Origin: Dyadobacter sp. CY326
GTDB lineage: Bacteria > Bacteroidota > Bacteroidia > Cytophagales > Spirosomataceae
Assembly (NCBI RefSeq): GCF_021390515.1
Contig: NZ_JAJUXI010000003.1
Location: forward strand, 744,001-808,000
Direction of reading: 5' to 3'
Length of the DNA stretch: 64,000 nucleotides
In this document: positions 33,584 through 41,570 of the stretch, one piece after another
Position numbering within the stretch: position 1 is the stretch's first letter
Layout: the number at the start of each line of letters is the position of its first letter
Program-made: the position numbers and the translations under genes
Notes under the pieces: model-generated
What the model saw: the letters and a program-made list of their open reading frames with translations, nothing else
Database searches by the model: none
Told to the model about the DNA's origin: nothing

Positions 33584-34684
33584 ATGGCAGATAAAATCCG
33601 ATATAAGACAAAAATTGCAATCATAGGTGCCGGTCAAGCCGGTTTATCCGCAGCTTACCATTTAAAGAAGCAAGGCTTATCGATAGGCCCCGATTTCATC
33701 GTGCTCGATTCCGCCCCTTCGGCAGGTGGCGCCTGGCAATTCCGTTGGCCTTCTCTCACGCTGAGTACGGTAAACAGAATCCATGATCTGCCCGGAATGT
33801 CTTTTGAGGAAACGCTTGATACAGGTAACAAGACTGTACAAGCCAGTAAAGCAGTGCCTCACTACTATGAGCTTTACGAACAGAAATTTGGCATCAGAGT
33901 TTATCGCCCGTTGAAAGTGGAAAGTGTTTACCTGCACAAGGAGCGGTTTTACATTGATTCGTCCGAAAGGCTATTTTCTGCATTAGGCATCATTAACGCC
34001 ACCGGCACCTGGGAAAATCCCTACATTCCTGAGTATCCGGGAGCTAACCTCTTTATAGGTGAACAGCTGCATACACGAGATTTTAAAACTGCCGATTACT
34101 TCAAAAACAAGCATGTTATCGTAGTGGGTGCTGGGATATCTGCCATTCAATTGCTCGACCAGATTTCAAAAGTAACCACTACCACCTGGGTCACCCGGCG
34201 CCCGCCAGAATTCAGAGAAGGGCCTTTTGACGACGTAGCTGGTCATAAAGCCGTTGCCATGGTGGAAGAAAGGGTTAGGAATGGGTTGCCTCCTTTGTCT
34301 GTCGTTTCCGTTACCGGTTTACCCTTGTCGCCAGAAATAATTGACATGAAAAACAGAGGTGTACTAGAACGCTTTCCCATGTTTAGCGAGATTACAAGGA
34401 ATGGCGTAAAATGGGATGATGGTAGGGAGGAAAAAGCCGACGTTATTCTGTGGAATACTGGTTTTCGAGGAGCATTGCAACATTTGGAACCGGTTTTACC
34501 CAGAGAGGAAAGTGGCGGTATAATGATGGCTGGCCGGTTCGCAACAATGGTTGCCAAAGAGCCACGCGTCCATTTGCCTGGATACGGCCCATCGGCTTCC
34601 ACCATCGGCGCCAACAGAGCCGGACCGGCGGCTGCCAGGGAGTTGATGGCCACATTGGGTCTGGCCGGAAACCGCGAACTTTGA
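33584..34684 (+). CDS. FAD-dependent NAD(P)-binding oxidoreductase (flavin monooxygenase-like)
   Basis: The protein has 366 residues. Two dinucleotide-binding motifs are visible: GAGQAG for FAD (about 14-19) and GAGISA for NAD(P)H (about 185-190). Further features are ATGTWENPYIP, a typical ATG linker, and ILWNTGFRGAL near the end. This layout is that of the ArsO/CzcO/YUCCA-like flavin monooxygenases (Baeyer-Villiger-related family). It is cytoplasmic. Substrate unknown. It stands alone between the glycosyltransferase operon and a convergent DUF3253 gene. Confidence 0.88.
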   Translation: MADKIRYKTKIAIIGAGQAGLSAAYHLKKQGLSIGPDFIVLDSAPSAGGAWQFRWPSLTLSTVNRIHDLPGMSFEETLDTGNKTVQASKAVPHYYELYEQKFGIRVYRPLKVESVYLHKERFYIDSSERLFSALGIINATGTWENPYIPEYPGANLFIGEQLHTRDFKTADYFKNKHVIVVGAGISAIQLLDQISKVTTTTWVTRRPPEFREGPFDDVAGHKAVAMVEERVRNGLPPLSVVSVTGLPLSPEIIDMKNRGVLERFPMFSEITRNGVKWDDGREEKADVILWNTGFRGALQHLEPVLPREESGGIMMAGRFATMVAKEPRVHLPGYGPSASTIGANRAGPAAARELMATLGLAGNREL

Positions 34685-34758
34685 TTGATTATGTATGAAT
34701 TTCTGTCGTTTGCGCAAACAAGCAAGTAATGCTATTCTGCGATCCGCAATGCAAATGT

Positions 34759-35004
34759 TCAGATAATTTTAATGCGAACCGGGCCCTTGAAATCCTTAAT
34801 GTCAACAGGTATTCCCTTTTGTGTTATGGTTACGCTACCCTTGTTATGCAAATCAATTGCAACGCCGAGTACATCTTTCATATGCTTACGCCAGTCGTCA
34901 GGAAATAGCTTGCGTGCAATTTCAGAGGGACAAGTGCTTTTCTCAGCACCACGATGAATGGCAGTAGATAGAATGGTTGTTGCTATTTTCTCGTAATGCT
35001 GCAT
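34759..35004 (-). CDS. DUF3253 domain protein
   Basis: The protein has 81 residues and is essentially one DUF3253 domain (PSEIARKLFPDDWRKHMKDV, then GSVTITQKGIPVDIKDFKGPVRI). The fold is a small winged helix, so a role in nucleic acid binding is possible, but none is proved. The start is the ATG at 35004. It converges with the flavin monooxygenase gene. Confidence 0.85.
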   Translation of the reverse strand: MQHYEKIATTILSTAIHRGAEKSTCPSEIARKLFPDDWRKHMKDVLGVAIDLHNKGSVTITQKGIPVDIKDFKGPVRIKII

Positions 35005-35119
35005 GCGTATGCTTTTGAAATAATTTGTCGAAAACTAAGAAGATCCAGATCTACTGCCAAACTATATGCTCGAACCTTACTCCTCTGCTCCTGCCCTATT
35101 GGTGGCAAAAAATAGCTTG

Positions 35120-35439
35120 CTAATTCCTGTCAGACCTTTCCGGCCCAAAACTAAGAATATAATCTTCACCATCAATCCTAACCATCATTCCAAAACCTAA
35201 TCGTGAGCCACGCGGAAGAGATAGAGCGGTTACAACAGCCTCCATATTGGTAAAAGCATTTAAATGTTTTCTTATTTTAGCTTCACTCGCATCCACCTTC
35301 TTACCTTCGGGAGATGCTCCCCGTTTTTGTATTCAATACCAGCAGGGGTTGCCTCCCATTTGTTCAATGCAGCTTTCCTTTCAGCAGCAGCGAGTGGCTT
35401 TGCTGCTTCCTTTTTAGAAGGTTCCAGGTTTAGTTTAAA
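35120..35439 (-). pseudogene. Frameshifted remnant of an unrecognised conserved-looking protein
   Basis: Two minus-strand frames join to make one protein-like sequence. The first (about 35300-35439) reads LEPSKKEAAKPLAAAERKAA, then KWEATPAGIEYKNG. After a frame change at a run of four G, at about 35318-35321, it reads ASPEGKKVDASEAKIRKHLN, FTNMEAVVTALSLPRGSRLG and FGMMVRIDGEDYILSFG to a stop at 35120-35122. One missing G in the run restores a single frame. No ATG opens it and a stop lies at 35440-35442, so the 5' end is damaged too. I do not recognise the family. A sequencing error in the G run is possible for the frameshift. Confidence 0.5.
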
Positions 35440-35832
35440 TTACGAGAAAGCAAAAACATACACGAGTTTAGGCATTCCACTCTTTTCAAGGAATTCAACC
35501 ACAGCGGTGGATACCACTGCGGAGAGCCACAAAGCTAAAAGTTTCAATCCCGTTGTCTGTTAATGACCTGTAAAAGAATCTTAAAGGAATGTAAAAGTGG
35601 CTCAGATGCCAACCGTTGAAGTTTTTGCAGTGAGTAATGTCAAAGATACTGAGGTTCGGTGCAAGATTATAGTTGTGCTTGTTTTATATATAAATAATTT
35701 ATATGTTAGCACTTTGTAGCATTTCTATTCATGGGGAGATTGTTTTGTGAATATTTATTAAATGAATTCCAACTAAAAACTCTCATCCAACAATCAAATT
35801 CAGGCCCTCAAAATTCCTAACCCGGAAATATA
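35440..35832. other. Non-coding region before a TlpA-like gene
   Basis: The first 130 bases continue the damaged area next to the frameshifted remnant and contain short frames with stops. The last 200 bases are AT-rich and look like a promoter region for the lipoprotein gene at 35833. No RNA gene, repeat or strong hairpin was found. Confidence 0.4.
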
Positions 35833-37269
35833 ATGCGATACTTAATAGGAATGCTTCTGATTGTATCAATGTTGAACTGCAACCAAAGTCAGAAGGATTC
35901 TGCTGCAAGCAATGGGAAAGATTCGACTGAAATCAAAGCCAGCATTAAAAGAATAAAACTGGATTCTACAACAATTCAAATCTCTAGTCACAATAAATTT
36001 GATTTTTTTTATTTTCAAGATTACTTTGGTGAAGGGTCCGTTCATTACGAATTAAGTAAACTCAATGGCTCAACCACTTTTCGTTTTTTCTTCGATCGTG
36101 ATGTAAAGTTATTTCTCGTCGCCTTGGATGGAAAGCCAAATACAAAGACAGTTATGATTCATCCGGGAGAGTCCATTGAAATTTCAGACACTATTTCTAA
36201 TGGAAATATTTTCGTTGTTAATAATAATGCTGTAAGAAGTAATGAGCTTAATCTCATCCATTCCATGAATAAGCAGATTGGAACAGATCTGGAAGGATTT
36301 TATCAATATACCCCGCGTGTAAATTATAGTACAAAGCAGATTATTGATTCTGCCAATCTGCTCTATGAAAAGAGGCTTGCATTCTTAAATGATTATAAAC
36401 GAAAATATCCGATTTCTAAGGAGAATCATGCTCAGTTAGCGGCTACACTCAATTATATAAAGTATGATAATATTGTAAGCCTATATGCAGAGGGTTTCAA
36501 GCCACTTGATAAAGAAATAATTAATTTCATCAATGATAATCCCGTTTACGATGAAGTCAATGGGAAGGCTGATGAACGGGCTTGGAATTACGCCTATTAC
36601 ATCGCTCGGAATCATATGAGAAATAAGTCATTAAGTCCGGTTTCCATGTTTGATGAGGCGTCCCAAGTTTTTAAAAACAAAACCAGAGATCGCGTATTAT
36701 TCCAGATTGTTGCCAAGGCTTTTCGTGAGGGAGACGATTCACTTGGTAACTTGCTAAAAAGATATTCAAATATATCCACTGATCAACCCCTAAAGGATTA
36801 CGCCGAAGAGAATTTTCAATTGGAAAGGTTTGATTCCGAAACGACGTATCAACAAGCCAGTTTAATTGGCACGGATAACAAGGAAATTACATGGGCTGAG
36901 TTGCTGGACAAGAATAAGGGCAAGGTAGTCTATATGGATTTTTGGGCAAGCTGGTGCGCTCCTTGCATTGCTGAAATGCCTGGCTCTCATCAATTAAAAG
37001 AAAGTTATGACGGCAAGAGTGTAGCGTTTGTATATGTCTCAACCGACGATTTACACCGGGCGTGGATTAAATCGGCTGCACGGAATGGACTGAAAAATGA
37101 GAACAGCTTCCGTCTCAAGGGAGGAAATTACTCGAAAATCAAGGATACATTTAAGATTAACGCAATCCCGCGCTACATGATTTTCGATAAAAATGGAAAT
37201 CTTAAAATTTCCTCTGCACCTCGTCCCAGGGAAAAGAAAACCCGTGAATATTTAGACCGCTTACTTTAA
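35833..37269 (+). CDS. TlpA-family thioredoxin-like lipoprotein
   Basis: The protein has 478 residues, with a lipobox-like LNC (Cys 16) after a short leader. A long N-terminal region (about 30-330) of mixed beta and helical structure, including DUF4369-like start segments, precedes a thioredoxin domain with the redox motif WCAPC (about residues 376-380, in WASWCAPCIAEM) and the cis-Pro loop AIPRYMIFDKNG. It is probably an outer- or inner-membrane-anchored periplasmic disulfide reductase. It is AT-richer than most neighbours. The neighbour downstream is a SnoaL-like protein. Confidence 0.88.
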   Translation: MRYLIGMLLIVSMLNCNQSQKDSAASNGKDSTEIKASIKRIKLDSTTIQISSHNKFDFFYFQDYFGEGSVHYELSKLNGSTTFRFFFDRDVKLFLVALDGKPNTKTVMIHPGESIEISDTISNGNIFVVNNNAVRSNELNLIHSMNKQIGTDLEGFYQYTPRVNYSTKQIIDSANLLYEKRLAFLNDYKRKYPISKENHAQLAATLNYIKYDNIVSLYAEGFKPLDKEIINFINDNPVYDEVNGKADERAWNYAYYIARNHMRNKSLSPVSMFDEASQVFKNKTRDRVLFQIVAKAFREGDDSLGNLLKRYSNISTDQPLKDYAEENFQLERFDSETTYQQASLIGTDNKEITWAELLDKNKGKVVYMDFWASWCAPCIAEMPGSHQLKESYDGKSVAFVYVSTDDLHRAWIKSAARNGLKNENSFRLKGGNYSKIKDTFKINAIPRYMIFDKNGNLKISSAPRPREKKTREYLDRLL

Positions 37270-37383
37270 CGTAACTGTGTCTTGTACTAATGACTGATTT
37301 ATAGGAACCACACCATTATTTCAACAACTCATGAAGCGCTATTTGTAACTTAGCCACATTAACCTCAAAAAAATACCTTCAAT

Positions 37384-37860
37384 ATGAAAAAGAGAATGCT
37401 GGCCTTAATCGTCTTTTCATTCTTATTGCCGCAAGTAACAATTGCGCAAGTGGACAACCAGGCATCGAGGCAAGAAGCCATCAAATTAGTAATAAGCAAC
37501 TATGAACAGGCTTGGAATCGCCATGATGCCAAAGCATTAGCGGAGCAATATCATACGGATGCCTCTTGGGTTAACTGGTTTGGAGCGTATTACAAAGGTC
37601 GAGTCGAGATTGAGAAGCACTATCAAACCACGCATGCAACTTATTTCAAAGCAACCCAGTTTACCACCCGTTCCGTTGAAGATATCACCTTTCTCAAACC
37701 GGATATGGCCCTCGTTCATGTCCGCACGGATCTAAGCGGAGATGAACGCTATCCCGGTCAAACATTCCGGTTTCGACGAACGATCCTTTTAACAAACAAG
37801 GATGGCGGTTGGCGGATAGCGGCGGGCCAAAATGCGAAGCTTAATGAAGGGATAGACTAG
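37384..37860 (+). CDS. SnoaL-like / DUF4440 secreted protein (SgcJ/EcaC type)
   Basis: The protein has 158 residues. A signal peptide ends near TIAQV (residue 21). The rest is a cystatin-like (NTF2/SnoaL) fold (YEQAWNRHDAKALAEQYHTD, then SWVNWFGAYYKGRVEI) that ends in GGWRIAAGQNAK, as in SgcJ/EcaC and DUF4440 proteins. These may be small-molecule binding or cyclase-like, but no catalytic residue can be assigned. It lies 114 bases after the TlpA-like gene and may have its own promoter. Confidence 0.87.
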   Translation: MKKRMLALIVFSFLLPQVTIAQVDNQASRQEAIKLVISNYEQAWNRHDAKALAEQYHTDASWVNWFGAYYKGRVEIEKHYQTTHATYFKATQFTTRSVEDITFLKPDMALVHVRTDLSGDERYPGQTFRFRRTILLTNKDGGWRIAAGQNAKLNEGID

Positions 37861-37947
37861 CTCTTCACCAGATTCACTTGTCATCAGCTATCAATGCACC
37901 AAGAAATGTCGCGGAGTAGCCACTGAATGTCATAAGTAAACGGTTAA

Positions 37948-38115
37948 TCAACTCTTTTGGCAAAAGTATCTTGATAAATACAGTATTTGCGCTGTTGCAA
38001 ACATAAACATTGTGCTCATATCAACCACGTTGGCAGTATTTGAATTGCTAATATTGGCCGCACCCATCAGGGCAGTACAATTACTAAACATGCCTGACAC
38101 ACTTGTTACTTCTAA
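37948..38115 (-). pseudogene. Remnant of a BspA-type leucine-rich-repeat surface protein
   Basis: A minus-strand frame without an ATG reads LLEVTSVSGMFSNCTAL, then NISNSNTANVVDMSTMF before it runs into a stop at 37948-37950. The repeated pattern V..M..MF.....F.....I..WN..NV.DMS.MF is characteristic of BspA-like (DUF285) surface proteins. About one and a half repeats remain. The upstream end is closed by an in-frame stop near 38134. It lies between the SnoaL-like gene and the epimerase gene. Confidence 0.6.
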
Positions 38116-38145
38116 CAAATGGGGCAAATCAGTATGCTCTTTGTT

Positions 38146-39051
38146 CTAAGCAATCCATTTCACATATTTCTTCCAGTTATGTTGTTCTTTAAATCCCAAA
38201 ACTTCACGGATTTTGCGATTAGAAAACAATGCTTCATGTTCCTCCAATTCACGGGTGATGGGTACACCTGGAAAAAACCGTTTAGCCAATTCAATGCTGG
38301 GGATGATCGCACCGTTATGATCATTTCCAGCGTTGAAAATCTGATAACCAAGGCCATCTTTTTTCAAACATAAATCCACAATCTGTCCCAAATCACGCGC
38401 ATCAATATAACAGAACGCATTCCTGCGACGCACCTCAGGATTTTTGAAATAATGCGGAAACAGTTGAGCGTATTCGTGAGGCTCAATCACATTCCCGATA
38501 CGAAGCGCATAAATGTCAAAGCCTGACCGTCGCTGAAAGCTGCGTGCCGTTTTCTCATTCACAACCTTTGACAATCCATAGCTATCCATTGGATCGACAT
38601 CATAATCCTCTTCCAAAGGCAGCGCATGAGGGTCGGTTTTACCGTCCGAAAAACAAATTCCATAAGTGGTTTCTGATGAAGCAATAATAATCTTTCTAAT
38701 TCCAAGCTTAACAGCTGCTTCAATCACATTGTATGTGCCTATGGTGTTAACCCAAAAAGTTTCATTATCAGGTTTGATCAAGATCCTGGGCACGGCAGCA
38801 AAATGTACAACGGCATCAAATGGTTGTATGCCAATACCCGGTTCCAACTCATCTAACCCGGCATACGATCGCATGGCATTAAACATTTGTCCGGAATCCG
38901 TAATATCAGCGATCAGATTGTCCACGCCTGGATAATCCAAGGGCACCATATCTACATTCATTACTTTATGTCCCTGGTCGAGCAGGTAAGGTATCACGTG
39001 CTTTCCTGCTTTTCCCGATCCCCCCGTAAACAATATTCGCATTTGAGTCAT
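38146..39051 (-). CDS. NAD-dependent epimerase/dehydratase (extended SDR)
   Basis: The protein has 301 residues. The N-terminal motif is GGSGKAG (about 11-17), with AD-type acidic residue D34 for NAD, an active-site Ser in SSETTYG and the Tyr-x3-Lys pair in SYGLSKVV (about residue 160-165). The family includes sugar-nucleotide epimerases and uronate dehydrogenases; the short C-terminus favours a uronate-dehydrogenase or general NAD(P)-dependent oxidoreductase role. A second start four codons in (MRIL) is possible. It stands alone on the minus strand with debris of two lost genes on its two sides. Confidence 0.87.
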   Translation of the reverse strand: MTQMRILFTGGSGKAGKHVIPYLLDQGHKVMNVDMVPLDYPGVDNLIADITDSGQMFNAMRSYAGLDELEPGIGIQPFDAVVHFAAVPRILIKPDNETFWVNTIGTYNVIEAAVKLGIRKIIIASSETTYGICFSDGKTDPHALPLEEDYDVDPMDSYGLSKVVNEKTARSFQRRSGFDIYALRIGNVIEPHEYAQLFPHYFKNPEVRRRNAFCYIDARDLGQIVDLCLKKDGLGYQIFNAGNDHNGAIIPSIELAKRFFPGVPITRELEEHEALFSNRKIREVLGFKEQHNWKKYVKWIA

Positions 39052-39237
39052 GTATTCTCCTGTTTAATAAGTCGGCGAAATTAATAACTGGTTTACAGCG
39101 TAGAACAGCGCAGTTTAATGGTTAATTCCATTCCGCTTCTGCTGCCGTTGTGCGGCAACGCATTTAAATCAGGACAAAATCATGGAGAAGACGATCCTAG
39201 CACATTTTCTGGCAAAACTATTCCAACCAGGGCGACG

Positions 39238-39429
39238 TCAAAATTGCCTCAGGTCAAAGCGGTTATCCGGACTGCTGTAATGCGTTGTTAAGCCCAGGTC
39301 ATGAAATACGGAGCTGACATAAAGCAGCTCGGGGTAATATTTTCAATAATGCTGGATGAGCAGCACGACAATTTCACTTGCTAGAAAGCTGTATTTGAAC
39401 AACACCCAAACCCTGCTGAAAACCGTGGA
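39238..39429 (-). pseudogene. Remnant of an HD-domain phosphohydrolase-like protein
   Basis: A minus-strand frame, with one in-frame stop in its middle, reads FSRVWVLFKYSFLASEI and then PELLYVSSVFHDLGLTTHYS and SPDNRFD before a final stop at 39238-39240. The FHDLGLT..Y.S...RF segment is the metal-binding core of HD-domain hydrolases related to cyanamide hydratase. Both ends are lost. By chance it is in frame with, and directly behind, the stop codon of the YegP-like gene. Confidence 0.6.
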
Positions 39430-39798
39430 CTAAGCAAGTTGCAGCACCAGTGGCATATTGGCACTATTCAAAGTTACATCCTCTATATCAACTGCTTGAC
39501 CATACCTTTTAACACAATCAATGCCCGCATCCATATCTAAGAAACAATCAAACAAAGGACTGACCGCAATGATGTAACCATTGGTGGCTTCCAGATTGAA
39601 ATAGCATTTACCTTTGGCAAGAAGCTGCTTGTCGAAACGATGATGCTCCTGTGAAAATTTGCGAACTTTACTAATCTCAACCAGGCATGAATCCCTTGAA
39701 TGATGACCGTCACTGGTTAGAATGACCTTGCCGGTTTTAGACAGCAAAGCAAACCGGAATTGACCGGCAAGACTTTCACTGATTGTGAATTTTTCCAT
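39430..39798 (-). CDS. YegP-like protein with DUF1508 repeats
   Basis: The protein has 122 residues and two diverged DUF1508 (YegP) units: FRFALLSKTGKVILTSDGHH and CYFNLEATNGYIIAVSPLFD. Such proteins are small beta folds with a signature NG.VI..S. Their role is unknown; some work suggests stress response. No leader is present, so it is cytoplasmic. The start ATG lies at 39798. It is close to a second damaged region and may be the last gene of a small minus-strand unit with two small genes upstream. Confidence 0.8.
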   Translation of the reverse strand: MEKFTISESLAGQFRFALLSKTGKVILTSDGHHSRDSCLVEISKVRKFSQEHHRFDKQLLAKGKCYFNLEATNGYIIAVSPLFDCFLDMDAGIDCVKRYGQAVDIEDVTLNSANMPLVLQLA

Positions 39799-39879
39799 TG
39801 GTAAAATTTGTTAGAGGAGGTTATTCATTATTGAATTGCCTTGATTTAAAGATCTAGGCATTTGTTTTAATGTTTGATA

Positions 39880-40098
39880 TCAATCAAAAACAGACCAGAT
39901 TCCGACTTCAATTGAAATCCGATATAGTTTAAGACCATCAATTGTATTTATCACTTTGCTTTCTTCATTTCCGGCAGTAAAGATTACCTCTATGCCACTT
40001 GCAATGATTCTTTCGCAGGTTGCGTAAAATTCCTCTATCAAATGCGGAGAACATACATACAAATTGTTAAGCTTATTCATTGTTGTTATATATGCCAT
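39880..40098 (-). CDS. Small unrecognised protein
   Basis: Up to 72 residues; a start at the internal Met near 40080 is as likely (MNKLNNLYVCSPHLIEEFY). The sequence has one helix (HLIEEFYATCERIIASG) followed by beta segments (IEVIFTAGN, LKLYRISIEVG), so it looks like a folded small protein rather than random sequence. I cannot name it. It overlaps the next upstream small frame by 26 bases, and lies 82 bases before the YegP-like gene on the same strand. Confidence 0.4.
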   Translation of the reverse strand: MAYITTMNKLNNLYVCSPHLIEEFYATCERIIASGIEVIFTAGNEESKVINTIDGLKLYRISIEVGIWSVFD

Positions 40099-40303
40099 AT
40101 CTGAGTTGAGGATATTTATTTCTTCCTTTTGCGAGAAGACTAGTTTTTAAGTTAAGGTTTACATATTGAAGACCAATGTCTCGGGACACCAATCTGATAA
40201 TGAGCAACTCCGAAACCATGTCGATAAAATCAACCTTCAATGAATCCAAAGGCCATGTTTTCAAAAGGCTCATACAACTAGTAGTGTAGTCCGGCCCAAG
40301 CAA
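40073..40303 (-). CDS. Small unrecognised open reading frame
   Basis: A 76-residue frame that opens with a TTG rather than ATG (an ATG lies 10 codons later). The content (FIDMVSELLIIRLVSRDIGL) is partly helical, but no family is visible. It may be a small gene co-transcribed with the next one, or a decayed C-terminus. Treat as unproved. Confidence 0.25.
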   Translation of the reverse strand: MLGPDYTTSCMSLLKTWPLDSLKVDFIDMVSELLIIRLVSRDIGLQYVNLNLKTSLLAKGRNKYPQLRYGIYNNNE

Positions 40304-40488
40304 ATATCCAAATATTTTATTTATTTACACAAATAATACTACAATTAGTTCATCAGCATAGTGTACCATTAATCTATCCGGCAAGCACTCATCTCTAAAA
40401 AGAAACCTATCCAGCCATACGCAAGCAAATCCATGCATCGGATCGGTTTTTTTGCTTAGTTTGCGGTGAAACTGGATTATCGGTGATT

Positions 40489-40911
40489 ATGAACAAAAAC
40501 GGTGAAATTATTATAATTGAAGACGATGCTGACGATCAATTCTTTTTAGAAGAAGCGTTTGTATCGTTAAATTACAGCAATAAGCGCGTATACTTTTCAG
40601 ACGGACTCGCAGCCCTCGAATATCTTCACAACGCTAACTCCTTACCATTTTTAATATTGTCAGATATCAACCTACCCAAGCTAAACGGGTTTGAACTGAG
40701 AAATAAGCTTAACAATGACGCCGAGCTGAAATTGAAATGCATTCCTTACTTATACTTCACCACGGCGTTAAACCAGCAGGCGGTGATAGACGCATATAGC
40801 ATGTCAGCGCAGGGATTTTTTGTGAAGACGGCAGATCTTGATGACTTGCAGGATACACTACGCGTCATCATGGAATACTGGATGAAATGCGCCGCTCCGA
40901 ACAATTTCTAG
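40489..40911 (+). CDS. Single-domain response regulator
   Basis: The protein has 140 residues from the ATG at 40489 (a GTG two codons earlier is possible). It is a CheY-like receiver of the Rcp1/phytochrome-associated type, with EDDADD at the start, phospho-acceptor Asp in LILSDINLPKLNG (about residue 61) and Lys in FFVKTADLDD (about 108). No output domain is present, so it acts by protein contact. No kinase gene is adjacent; the multi-PAS kinase at 16.6 kb is the type of kinase such regulators partner. That link is only an inference. Confidence 0.87.
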   Translation: MNKNGEIIIIEDDADDQFFLEEAFVSLNYSNKRVYFSDGLAALEYLHNANSLPFLILSDINLPKLNGFELRNKLNNDAELKLKCIPYLYFTTALNQQAVIDAYSMSAQGFFVKTADLDDLQDTLRVIMEYWMKCAAPNNF

Positions 40912-41570
40912 TCGAGACATTTGTACTGAATAAGAACGAAGGAAAATTCTTAATGAAGAATTAGCGGTTATATGTAACTTAAATAGCGTAACTTACATAC
41001 TTACCACCCCAGACTTTCATTATGGAAATCTCTTATACTCTTTCGCATGTGAAACGGTTATTTGAACATTCAATTGATTTACAGATTCGTTTTCAAGCTG
41101 CTTACCAAAAGAGCTTACTTGTAAGCAAAAAGATCAAGGTGATCACCTCAATGTCGGAGAGCCTCCTCATTAATCGCAAGGCCAGATAAGGCAAGGAAAA
41201 ACGCACCCACAGCATCCTCACGCTGAAATATCTAGGCTTTGAAAACATACTTCTAGGCGCCAAAATCAATGCCATCTTTGGAAAGGATTGATTCCTCGGG
41301 CAGTGAATAGCCGCGGCCAGAGCGCCAACATTTAATTCGTTAGCCTGATCTGGCAGAAACTTCAAACTCTTCTTTCTCGTTCCGCCCTGCTGTGCGGCGT
41401 ATTCAAAAGATCTCCACATATAATTCTTCGGTAATCGCCCGCTTTTTTGAATTGGGATCATTCCCTGTTCAAGCAGCTTGACACGTGCGGCTATAAAACT
41501 TGTAAACACTGGCATACTTATTGACTGGCCGGGCGCATTTCAATTTCAGGTTTTACAGTTTGAATTTACT
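40912..41570. other. Region without a confirmed gene before the SusC gene
   Basis: It holds a plus-strand frame from an ATG at 41021 with 52 codons (RFQAAYQKSLLVSKKIKVIT), an in-frame TAA and a further 33 codons (ILTLKYLGFENILLGAKINA). This could be a small gene with a nonsense mutation. On the minus strand a frame from 41515 to 41102 overlaps it, but has no family resemblance. The last 90 bases would hold the promoter of the SusC/SusD operon. Confidence 0.3.

Noticed and set aside
35264-35563. A 99-codon plus-strand frame opposite the frameshifted remnant.
   Set aside because: It is antisense to a more protein-like minus-strand sequence and has a Ser/Phe-rich composition typical of a shadow frame.
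41102-41515. A 137-codon minus-strand frame before the SusC gene.
   Set aside because: No family resemblance, a basic and hydrophobic C-terminal half that looks like a complement of other sequence, and overlap with the plus-strand frame at 41021 and the SusC leader region.
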